DNA from: JAWLCA01 sp050485905
GTDB taxonomy: Bacteria; Pseudomonadota; Alphaproteobacteria; Rhodobacterales; Rhodobacteraceae
Direction of reading: 5' to 3'
Length of the DNA: 7,819 nt
Assembly (NCBI GenBank): GCA_050485905.1
Contig: JBJHCH010000142.1
Location: 1-7,819, forward strand
In this document: one piece after another, positions 1-5,113 of the stretch
Numbering within the stretch: the stretch's first letter is position 1
Layout: every line of letters starts with the position of its first letter
Notes under the pieces: generated by a model
Seen by the model: only the letters and a program-made list of their open reading frames with translations
What the model was told of the DNA's origin: nothing
Database searches by the model: none
Made by a program: the position numbers and the translations under genes

Positions 1-252
1 CTGCGCGACACGCGCTCTCGCTGGGGATCGTGCAGCGCAGACGGACGGCTGATGTTTTCCTGGCGGCTGGTGATGGCGCCACCGTCGGTGCTGGATTATG
101 TTGCTGCGCACGAGGTCGCGCATCTGGCGCAGATGAACCACTCCCCGGCGTTCTGGGCAGTGGTCGAACAAATTGCTCCTGACTACCGGACACATCGCGC
201 TTGGCTGCGGCGCCACGGATCGGCGCTACACCGCGTCGATTTCTCGGGCTGA
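1..252 (+). CDS. YgjP-type (DUF45) zinc metallopeptidase, C-terminal part
   Basis: The reading frame is open from base 1, so the N-terminus lies outside the window; 83 residues and the stop are present. Visible landmarks of the YgjP/DUF45 family are an RWGSC motif at residues 7-11, WRLVMAP at 21-27, and the zinc-binding HEVAH (HExxH, nt 109-123) followed six residues later by a third histidine in NHSPAFW. These proteins are SprT/M48-like gluzincin-fold predicted metalloproteases of poorly known cellular role. The internal ATG at 52 is not the true start because the RWGSC motif lies before it. The stop is followed by 56 nt before the next gene on the same strand, so cotranscription with the GntR gene is possible but not shown. 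Family assignment is secure; function is unknown. Confidence 0.9.
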   Translation: MRDTRSRWGSCSADGRLMFSWRLVMAPPSVLDYVAAHEVAHLAQMNHSPAFWAVVEQIAPDYRTHRAWLRRHGSALHRVDFSG

Positions 253-308
253 TCGTAGCGAGAAGCGCGCGGATTGACGCCGGCCGCGGCCTGTGATCAC
301 GCTGTTCC

Positions 309-959
309 ATGACCCCCGCCGCCCGCAGCACAGATGGACTCAGCGCCGCACATGAGCGGCTCTACCGGAGCCTGCGGACCCAGGTGATGCATGGAGAATT
401 ATCGCCAGGTCAATCACTTACCCTGCGCGGGATTGGGCGAGCCTTTGGTACATCCATGACGCCCGCGCGAGAGGCGGTGCGGCGGCTTGTGGCGGAGGGG
501 GCGTTGACCTTGTCGTCGTCGGGGCGGATTTCCACGCCGGAACTGTCGAACGAGCGGATCGAGGAACTGGCAGCGATCCGGGCGCTGCTGGAGCCGGAGT
601 TGGGGGGGCGGGCTTTGCCTCGGGCGCATTTCGCGCTGATCGACCGGCTGCAGGCCATCAATGCGCTGTGTGCCGAGGCGGTCGTGAAGCGGGATGCGGT
701 GGCCTATATCCGCACCAATCTGGAGTTTCATCGCAGCCTTTACCTGCGCGCCCAGGCCCCCGCGATGCTGGCGATGGTGGAGACCGTGTGGCTGCAGCTT
801 GGCCCCACAATGCGTTCACTTTACACGAAACTTCGCCGGAACGAGCCGCCGCAGCACCACCGGATGATCCTGGCTGCGCTACGTGCGGGAGATGAGCCGG
901 CACTGCGGCTGGCGATCCGGACCGACGTCACCCAGGGCCTGCGCCACCTGACCACCTGA
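309..959 (+). CDS. GntR-family transcriptional regulator, FCD (FadR/VanR) subfamily
   Basis: This 216-residue protein has the length and two-domain build of FCD-type GntR regulators. Residues about 15-78 form the winged helix-turn-helix, with LSPGQSLTLRGIGRAFGTSM leading into TPAREAVRRL (the recognition-helix region) and a wing ending in SSGRIST. Residues about 85-210 are an all-helical effector domain, with the FCD-type NLEFHRSL (H141) and HHRMILAAL (H183/H184) segments. In many FCD proteins these histidines, an acidic residue and a third histidine near the C-terminus bind a metal that helps hold a carboxylate ligand. Here the third position appears to be D206. The ATG at 309 is the first start after an in-frame stop at 294-296; no strong Shine-Dalgarno is visible before it. 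Neither effector nor target can be read from sequence. Its nearest candidate operators are the CACGTG repeats just downstream, but that link is inference. Confidence 0.93.
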   Translation: MTPAARSTDGLSAAHERLYRSLRTQVMHGELSPGQSLTLRGIGRAFGTSMTPAREAVRRLVAEGALTLSSSGRISTPELSNERIEELAAIRALLEPELGGRALPRAHFALIDRLQAINALCAEAVVKRDAVAYIRTNLEFHRSLYLRAQAPAMLAMVETVWLQLGPTMRSLYTKLRRNEPPQHHRMILAALRAGDEPALRLAIRTDVTQGLRHLTT

Positions 960-973
960 GCCGGTTCCCACCC

Positions 974-1172
974 CCGAAAACAGCGTGTGCATCCACGTAT
1001 GATTCACGTGCATCTGCCGTGCATATCACGTGCTTACGTTGCGAACGCTGCCCCACCGATCCGCGCAACAGCACCGCCGAAACCCCGTATGCACACCACG
1101 TATGTTTCACGTGCATCCGGCGTGCATATCACGTGCATACGTTGCGCGCTGTGGGGCGCGTGTTCGCGCAAC
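974..1172. repeat. Two diverged tandem copies of a ~100-bp intergenic unit (period 103 bp)
   Basis: Copy 1 runs from about 974 to 1070 and copy 2 from about 1078 to 1172. The best-conserved block is 1001-1043 against 1104-1146, with 39 of 43 positions identical by my hand alignment and an exact offset of 103 bp. Similarity continues before it (CCACGTAT at 993-1000 and 1096-1103) and after it (CGCTG at 1046 and 1147; CGCGCAAC at 1062 and 1165), with small indels. This points to an old tandem duplication of a non-coding element in the GntR-mtnP gap. It is not a coding repeat: the 103-bp period does not keep frame. It is not a CRISPR array: only two imperfect copies, no repeat-spacer pattern. 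Confidence 0.85.
993..1139. promoter_or_regulatory. Phased 11-bp repeat clusters with CACGTG cores, possible protein-binding array
   Basis: Within each 103-bp copy the sequence divides into 11-bp units. Copy 1: 993-1003, 1004-1014, 1015-1025, 1026-1036. Copy 2: 1096-1106, 1107-1117, 1118-1128, 1129-1139. The consensus is roughly TCACGTGCATA. Perfect palindromic CACGTG cores lie at 1005-1010, 1027-1032, 1108-1113 and 1130-1135, so cores within a cluster are 22 bp apart, close to two helical turns. The units between them carry CGTGCA. Regular spacing of this kind is typical of sites bound cooperatively on one DNA face, as in iteron-like or multi-operator arrays. The bound protein is unknown; the adjacent GntR regulator is a candidate only by position. 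The target could be mtnP downstream. Confidence 0.55.
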
Positions 1173-1173
1173 G
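1140..1173 (+). other. Perfect 9-bp inverted repeat (stem-loop) at the end of repeat copy 2
   Basis: CGTTGCGCG (1140-1148) and CGCGCAACG (1165-1173) are exact reverse complements separated by 16 nt, so RNA from either strand could fold into a strong stem-loop. The first repeat copy has a weaker version: GTTGCG at 1038-1043 and CGCAAC at 1064-1069. Because the arms fall in both copies, the structure seems to be part of the duplicated element rather than chance. It could be an RNA structure or a protein-binding palindrome. Confidence 0.5.
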
Positions 1174-1188
1174 CCCGTGACGGGCTTT
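1173..1188 (+). terminator. Short hairpin plus T-run, weak terminator or attenuator candidate
   Basis: GCCCG (1173-1177), loop TGA and CGGGC (1181-1185) form a 5-bp GC stem followed directly by TTT (1186-1188). It sits right against the 9-bp inverted repeat and 54 nt before the mtnP start. The stem is short and there are only three Ts, so intrinsic termination would be weak. It could end transcripts from the GntR gene or attenuate a transcript that reads into mtnP. Confidence 0.3.
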
Positions 1189-1214
1189 CCCGCGCCATCG
1201 AAGCCGCCTAGGCT
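1186..1214 (+). promoter_or_regulatory. mtnP: Possible weak sigma70-type promoter for mtnP
   Basis: TTTCCC (1186-1191) and TAGGCT (1209-1214) are separated by 17 nt and could serve as -35 and -10 boxes, giving a leader of roughly 20 nt before the ATG at 1243. Each box matches only 3 of 6 consensus positions. A short inverted repeat, AAGCC (1201-1205) and GGCTT (1211-1215), overlaps the -10 box. The position is sensible, but the match is poor and this is a tentative call. Confidence 0.2.
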
Positions 1215-1242
1215 TGGCCCCGACGCAATGACGGGGGCAGGC

Positions 1243-2112
1243 ATGGAGACGATGATCGGCGTGATCGGCGGGTCCGGGGTCTACGAGATCGCGGGGCTGG
1301 AGGGGGCGGAGTGGCGCACGGTGGACAGCCCCTGGGGCGCGCCGTCGGACCAGATACTGACCGGGCGGCTGGGGGGCGTGGCGATGGCGTTCCTGCCGCG
1401 ACACGGGCGGGGGCATGTTCATTCGCCGACGACCGTGCCCTATCGCGCGAACATCGACGCGCTGAAGCGGCTGGGGGTGACGGATGTGATCTCCGTCTCT
1501 GCCTGCGGGTCGTTCCGCGAGGAGATGGCGCCGGGGGATTTCGTCATCGTCGATCAGTTCATCGACCGGACATTTGCGCGAGAAAAGTCGTTCTTTGGCA
1601 CCGGCTGCGTGGCGCATGTGTCGGTCGCCCATCCGACCTGCCCCCGGCTGGGCGCGACCTGTACCGAGGCGGCGCGGGCCGAGGGCATCACGGTGCATGA
1701 CGGCGGCACCTATCTGGCGATGGAGGGGCCGCAGTTTTCGTCGCTGGCCGAATCGAGGCTCTATCGTGAGGTCTGGGGCTGCGACGTGATCGGCATGACC
1801 AACATGCCCGAGGCGAAGCTCGCGCGAGAGGCGGAGCTTTGCTACGCATCCGTCGCCATGATCACCGACTATGACAGTTGGCACCCGGACCACGGGGCGG
1901 TGGAGATATCCGACATCATCCGCACGCTGACCGGCAATGCCGACAAGGCGCGGGCGCTGGTCGCACGGCTGCCAGGGCTGCTGGGGGCGGAACGCGCGCC
2001 CTGCCCGCACGGCTGCGACCGGGCGCTGGAGTTCGCGGTGATGACGGCGCCGGAAAAGCGCGATGCGGCGCTGGTGGAGAAGCTGGATGCGGTGGCGGGG
2101 CGGGTGCTGTAG
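1243..2112 (+). CDS. mtnP: S-methyl-5'-thioadenosine phosphorylase
   Basis: The enzyme cleaves 5'-methylthioadenosine, a by-product of polyamine and related SAM-dependent synthesis, with phosphate to adenine and 5-methylthioribose-1-phosphate. This is the entry to methionine and purine salvage in the cytoplasm. From the chosen start it is 289 residues, close to the usual MTAP length. Family motifs: IGVIGGSGVY (5-14), LPRHGRGHVHSPTTVPYRAN (51-70, phosphate and nucleoside site), TYLAMEGPQFSSLAESR (156-172), and VIGMTNMPEAKLA with TDYDSW (about 182-213). In the last motif, D209 and D211 are the acidic pair that favours 6-aminopurines over 6-oxopurines, which separates MTAP from ordinary PNP. ATG 1243 follows GGGGGCAGG; ATGs at 1228 and 1252 are alternatives. 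The frame stays open back to 1030, but that extension only translates the repeats. The gene stands alone on its strand, without other methionine-salvage genes nearby. Confidence 0.95.
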   Translation: METMIGVIGGSGVYEIAGLEGAEWRTVDSPWGAPSDQILTGRLGGVAMAFLPRHGRGHVHSPTTVPYRANIDALKRLGVTDVISVSACGSFREEMAPGDFVIVDQFIDRTFAREKSFFGTGCVAHVSVAHPTCPRLGATCTEAARAEGITVHDGGTYLAMEGPQFSSLAESRLYREVWGCDVIGMTNMPEAKLAREAELCYASVAMITDYDSWHPDHGAVEISDIIRTLTGNADKARALVARLPGLLGAERAPCPHGCDRALEFAVMTAPEKRDAALVEKLDAVAGRVL

Positions 2113-2218
2113 CGCGCGGACCGTCGAGGCGAGGCCACGGCTCGGGGGCCAGGGCATGAAAGTTCACATGGCTGGCGGTGGAAACATGGTGGCCGAATAC
2201 CACACGGGCTGAGGACAT
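2113..2218. other. Convergent intergenic gap between mtnP and the FAD dehydrogenase gene
   Basis: Two gene ends face each other across 106 nt. I looked for a bidirectional terminator and found only weak, short stems (for example GTGG/CCAC around 2187-2202) without a T-run on either strand. An 18-codon open frame described separately is the only coding potential seen. Confidence 0.5.
2156..2212 (+). CDS. Candidate 18-residue small ORF downstream of mtnP
   Basis: An ATG at 2156, preceded by GGGGG (2144-2148) seven nt upstream, opens a short frame encoding MKVHMAGGGNMVAEYHTG and ending at a TGA at 2210-2212. It has no recognisable domain, signal peptide or membrane segment. Such a frame arises easily by chance; it is listed only because it has a plausible ribosome site and lies in otherwise unexplained sequence. 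Confidence 0.12.
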   Translation: MKVHMAGGGNMVAEYHTG

Positions 2219-3676
2219 TTAGCCCCTCAGCACCGCCCCAGGATTGAGAATCCCCGCCGGGTCCAGCGCCGCCTTGATCGCGCGCATCGCGGCCAGTTTC
2301 ACCGGGTCTCCGTAGCGTTCCAGATCGGCCACCTTGAGCCGCCCCACCCCGTGTTCGGCACTGACCGAGCCGCCGAGGTCGTGCACGAGGTCGTGGATGC
2401 AGCCCTTGATCGCCGGGCGGTCCTGTTCGTGGTCTGCGCGGCTGCGCCCCGGCGCGGGAAAGACGTTGTAGTGCAGGTTGCCGTCGCCGACATGGCCGAA
2501 GCAGTTTATCCGGTAGGTGCCGATCCGCGCCAGCGCCGGGCCGGCGCGGTCGATGAATTCGGGGATCGCGCCCAGCGGCACCGAGATGTCGTGGGACGAG
2601 ATCGCGCCGATCCGGCGGTTCGCCTCGGGTATCGTCTCGCGCAGCGCCCAGAAGGCGTCGCGCTGCGCGCCGGATTGCGCGATCAGGCCGTCGTGGACGA
2701 GGCCGGCCTCATGCGCGGAGGAGAACAGATCCGCCAGCGCCTCGGCGGGGTCGGTGCCGTGCGGCAGGCCGAGGTCGATCAGCACCGACCATTCGGGCGG
2801 GTCGGGCCAGGGCTGGCGGAAGTCGGGCATCGTCTCGGACAGGAAATCCATGCCCATCCGGTGCATCAGTTCGAACGCCGAGACGCCCTGCCCCAGCCGC
2901 TCCTGTGCCAAGGCCAGCAGGTGCAGCGCGGCGTCGGGGCTTTTGACGGCCAGCAGCGCCGCGCCGGTCTCTGCCGGGATCGGCACAAGGCGCAGGCTGG
3001 CGGCGGTGAGGATGCCCAGCGTGCCCTCGGATCCGATCAGAAGGTGGCGCAGGTCGTAGCCGGTGTTGTCCTTCCTGAGCCGAGACAGGCCGTGCCAGAT
3101 GCTGCCATCGGCCATCACCGCCTCCAGCCCCAGGCACAGGTCGCGGGCATTGCCGTAGCGCAAGACGCCGGTGCCGCCGGCGTTGGTGGCAAGGTTGCCG
3201 CCGATGGTCGCCGTGCCCTCGGATGCGAGCGAGAGTGGGAACAGGCGGCCGGCCTCGGTCGCAGCCTGCTGGACAGCGGCGAGTGTTGTGCCGGCCTCGG
3301 CCACCAGCACGTTTTCCTGCGGATGCAGGGCGCGGATGGCGGTCATCCGCTCCAGCGACAGGATCAGCGGCACGGGTCCGTCAGATGCGATCTGGCCGCC
3401 GACGAGGCCGGTGCCGCCGCCGTAGGGTACGATGCCGACGTGCGCATCGGCGCAGGCGCGGACGATGGTCGCCACCTCGTCCACATTGCGCGGCAGGGCC
3501 AGCGGCCCCTCGGGCGCGCGCCAGCGGCCGCGCGGCTCCTCGCGGTGGCGGGGGTCGGTGGCGCGGATCGTGCCCTCGGGCAGGTCGGCGGCAAGGGCTT
3601 CGGTGAAGGCGGTGTCGGCGGAGTTCAGCATGGCGCGACGCTGCACCAGGGCGCGGGCCGCCGCAAGGTCAGTCAT
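2219..3676 (-). CDS. FAD-linked D-2-hydroxyacid dehydrogenase (GlcD / D-lactate / D-2-hydroxyglutarate type)
   Basis: A 485-residue flavoprotein of the VAO/PCMH superfamily that oxidises a D-2-hydroxy acid to its 2-oxo acid and passes electrons to a quinone, cytochrome or electron-transfer flavoprotein. The FAD-binding half shows PYGGGTGLVGG (84-94), TIGGNLATNAGG (157-168), KDNTGYDL (202-209) and IGSEGTLGI (214-222). The C-terminal oxidase domain shows FGHVGDGNLHYN (393-404), SAEHGVGRLK (439-448) and LDPAGILNPG (471-480). H395, H402 and E441 match the metal ligands known in human D-2-hydroxyglutarate dehydrogenase. Substrate cannot be fixed from sequence: D-lactate, D-2-hydroxyglutarate and glycolate are all possible. 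There is no GlcE or GlcF neighbour, which argues against the three-subunit glycolate oxidase. The start ATG overlaps the end of the upstream MBL gene by 8 nt with no clear Shine-Dalgarno, suggesting coupling. An alternative start at 3631 (MLNSADTAF) would fit many relatives that lack the first 15 residues. Confidence 0.92.
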   Translation of the reverse strand: MTDLAAARALVQRRAMLNSADTAFTEALAADLPEGTIRATDPRHREEPRGRWRAPEGPLALPRNVDEVATIVRACADAHVGIVPYGGGTGLVGGQIASDGPVPLILSLERMTAIRALHPQENVLVAEAGTTLAAVQQAATEAGRLFPLSLASEGTATIGGNLATNAGGTGVLRYGNARDLCLGLEAVMADGSIWHGLSRLRKDNTGYDLRHLLIGSEGTLGILTAASLRLVPIPAETGAALLAVKSPDAALHLLALAQERLGQGVSAFELMHRMGMDFLSETMPDFRQPWPDPPEWSVLIDLGLPHGTDPAEALADLFSSAHEAGLVHDGLIAQSGAQRDAFWALRETIPEANRRIGAISSHDISVPLGAIPEFIDRAGPALARIGTYRINCFGHVGDGNLHYNVFPAPGRSRADHEQDRPAIKGCIHDLVHDLGGSVSAEHGVGRLKVADLERYGDPVKLAAMRAIKAALDPAGILNPGAVLRG

Positions 3677-4484
3677 TCAGGAACGAGGGGTTCAGCACCA
3701 CCACCGTGGGCCGGGGCGGCAACGTGTCGCGCGACAGGTCGATGGCGCTGGCGCCGCGGCGGTCGATGGCGAAGTCGTCCGACATGCCGGCCAGGAAACG
3801 ATCCAGCGAGGCCTGGCCGAACCAATGCATCGGGATCACCACCTGCGCGCGCAGCCGCTTCAGCGTGGCAATCATCGTCGGCAGGTCCAGGGTCATGCCG
3901 CCATCAACCGGCGCCATGACCACATCCATCCGGCCCAGCGCGATATATTGCTCGTCCGAGGGTTCGTGGTGCAGGTGGCCAAGGTGGCCGATGCAGAGGC
4001 CCGCCGCCTCGAACACGAAGATGGAGTTGCCCGCGGGGCGGACGCCGCCCATGCCGCCGCGCACGTCGGTCGGCACGTTGCGGACCAGCATCTCGCCAAG
4101 GTCCAGGTGATGGTCCATCGGCCCGTCGGCATCGGCCCAGCCGGGCAGGACATGGGGGATGCGGGGGTCGGGGTTGGCGGTCCAGTGCGTCGAATGGGCG
4201 TTGTTCATGGTCACCACGGTCGGCACATGGTCGGTGGCACCCAGGCTGCCGGTGTAGTCGGTCGCGGCCGAGGTGCCGCCCGGGGTCATCAGCAGGAACA
4301 TCGAGTGATAGACGTAGTGCAGGCGGATGCTGTCGGCGGCGATGGGCGTGGTCAGGCTGGCGCGGTGCAGAAAGGTGACGCCCGGCGTGGCGGCGAAGGC
4401 ATGGCAATGGCTGGGAATGCGATCCTGCGCGGCGGCGGGCAGGGAGAAGAGCGCGAGAGCGGCGGCAAGGGTGGGACGGATCAT
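3669..4484 (-). CDS. Exported metallo-beta-lactamase-fold protein with altered metal motif
   Basis: I place the start at ATG 4484, giving 271 residues. A perfect AGGAGG lies 8 nt before it, whereas the upstream GTG at 4493 lies inside that ribosome site. Residues 1-19 form a signal peptide (MIRPT, hydrophobic run LAAALALFSLPAAA, AxA cleavage before QD), so the product is probably periplasmic. The body resembles the UlaG/RomA-like MBL-fold hydrolases: a first motif in a TMNNAHSTHW segment, then IGHLGHLHHEP, MAPVDGG and VVIPMHWFG. The standard HxHxDH is replaced by N95-A-H97-S-T-H100, and the usual bridging Asp region reads G166-H167-L-G169-H170. D194 and H220 remain. Metal binding may therefore be changed, though several histidines could substitute. 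Substrate is unknown. The gene follows rimJ after 44 nt and overlaps the dehydrogenase gene by 8 nt. Confidence 0.8.
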   Translation of the reverse strand: MIRPTLAAALALFSLPAAAQDRIPSHCHAFAATPGVTFLHRASLTTPIAADSIRLHYVYHSMFLLMTPGGTSAATDYTGSLGATDHVPTVVTMNNAHSTHWTANPDPRIPHVLPGWADADGPMDHHLDLGEMLVRNVPTDVRGGMGGVRPAGNSIFVFEAAGLCIGHLGHLHHEPSDEQYIALGRMDVVMAPVDGGMTLDLPTMIATLKRLRAQVVIPMHWFGQASLDRFLAGMSDDFAIDRRGASAIDLSRDTLPPRPTVVVLNPSFLND

Positions 4485-4492
4485 CGGCAACA

Positions 4493-4498
4493 CCTCCT
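4493..4498 (-). promoter_or_regulatory. Strong ribosome-binding site AGGAGG for the MBL-fold gene
   Basis: Read on the minus strand, AGGAGG occupies 4498-4493 and is 8 nt from ATG 4484. It overlaps the GTG at 4493-4491, so that GTG cannot be used with this site. This decides the start. It is the best Shine-Dalgarno in the minus-strand cluster, so this gene can be translated independently of its upstream neighbour. Confidence 0.8.
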
Positions 4499-4528
4499 GC
4501 CCCTAGGGTAGGGCGGTGGGCGGGCCTG

Positions 4529-5113
4529 TCACCCGATATCGGTCCGTCCGCGCCGGTCCCCACGAAGATTTGCGTAGAGCACGTGGTTGCGCCAGCGGCC
4601 GTTGATCTGCAGGTAGCTTTGCGCGACGCCTTCGTATTTGAAGCCGCATTTTTCCAGCACGCCGCGGCTGGCCACGTTTTCCGGCAGGCAGGCAGCCTCG
4701 ATCCGGCTGAGATCCATCGTGGTGAAGGCGTGGTGGACGACAGCGGCGATCGCCTCGCGCATGTAGCCGCGGCGGGCGAAGGGCTGGCCGATCCAGTAGC
4801 CCAGCGTGCCGGCCTGCGACGGGCCGCGGCGGATGTTGTCGAGCGTGATCGCGCCGATCAGCACGTCATCGTCGCGCCGGAAAAGGAAGAGCGGTAGCGC
4901 GTTACCTTGTCCCTGCGCACGGGCGGCCCAGTAGACGCGGTTGGTGAAGGCCTTGCGGGTCAGGTGATCCTGCGCCCAGCTCGGCTCCCACGGGACGAGG
5001 AAGGCCCGGCTTTCGCGGCGCAGGTCGCTCCATCCCCGGTAGTCCGCATGGGCGGGCAGGCGCAGGCTCATGCGCTCGGTCTCGATCCGCAGCTTGCGCC
5101 GCAGGCCGAGCAT
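4529..5113 (-). CDS. GNAT N-acetyltransferase, RimJ/RimL type
   Basis: A 194-residue acetyl-CoA-dependent transferase of the RimJ/RimL branch, whose best-known members acetylate the N-terminal alanine of ribosomal proteins S5 and S18 or serine of L12. The sequence shows ETERMSLRLP (11-20) as the first strand, PWEPSW (41-46) typical of RimJ-like proteins, IGAITLDNI (86-94), the acetyl-CoA pyrophosphate loop GYWIGQPFARRGYMREAI (105-122), and the C-terminal PENVASRGVLEKCGFKYEG (144-162). PENxASxxVxEKxGF is characteristic of this branch. The start ATG shares one base with the stop of the M16 gene (TGATG), and no good ribosome site precedes it, so translation probably depends on re-initiation. The natural substrate is not certain; other proteins or small amines are possible. 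Confidence 0.92.
   Translation of the reverse strand: MLGLRRKLRIETERMSLRLPAHADYRGWSDLRRESRAFLVPWEPSWAQDHLTRKAFTNRVYWAARAQGQGNALPLFLFRRDDDVLIGAITLDNIRRGPSQAGTLGYWIGQPFARRGYMREAIAAVVHHAFTTMDLSRIEAACLPENVASRGVLEKCGFKYEGVAQSYLQINGRWRNHVLYANLRGDRRGRTDIG

Noticed and set aside
974..1172. Short CRISPR array
   Set aside because: There are only two imperfect copies, with internal 11-bp periodicity and no alternating repeat-spacer structure, and no cas gene is nearby.
974..1172. Plasmid-type replication origin with iterons
   Set aside because: The 11-bp units are shorter than typical iterons (about 17-22 bp), and there is no rep gene, DnaA-box cluster or AT-rich segment; the surroundings are chromosomal housekeeping genes.
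1030..1242. N-terminal extension of the mtnP frame by up to 71 residues
   Set aside because: It translates the 11-bp repeat array, and the 103-bp repeat period shifts frame between copies. MTAP proteins begin just before the IGVIGGSGVY motif, and ATG 1243 gives the normal family length.
1129..2157. 342-codon minus-strand open frame opposite mtnP
   Set aside because: The composition is rich in Arg, Pro and His with no domain, as expected for a shadow of the mtnP reading frame.
2351..3919. 522-codon plus-strand open frame opposite the dehydrogenase and MBL-fold genes
   Set aside because: It has no recognisable motif, runs across two well-supported minus-strand genes, and is the usual antisense shadow of high-GC coding DNA.
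4499..4528. Terminator between the acetyltransferase and MBL-fold genes
   Set aside because: There is only a CCCTAGGG palindrome and GC-rich sequence with no stable stem followed by Ts on the minus strand.
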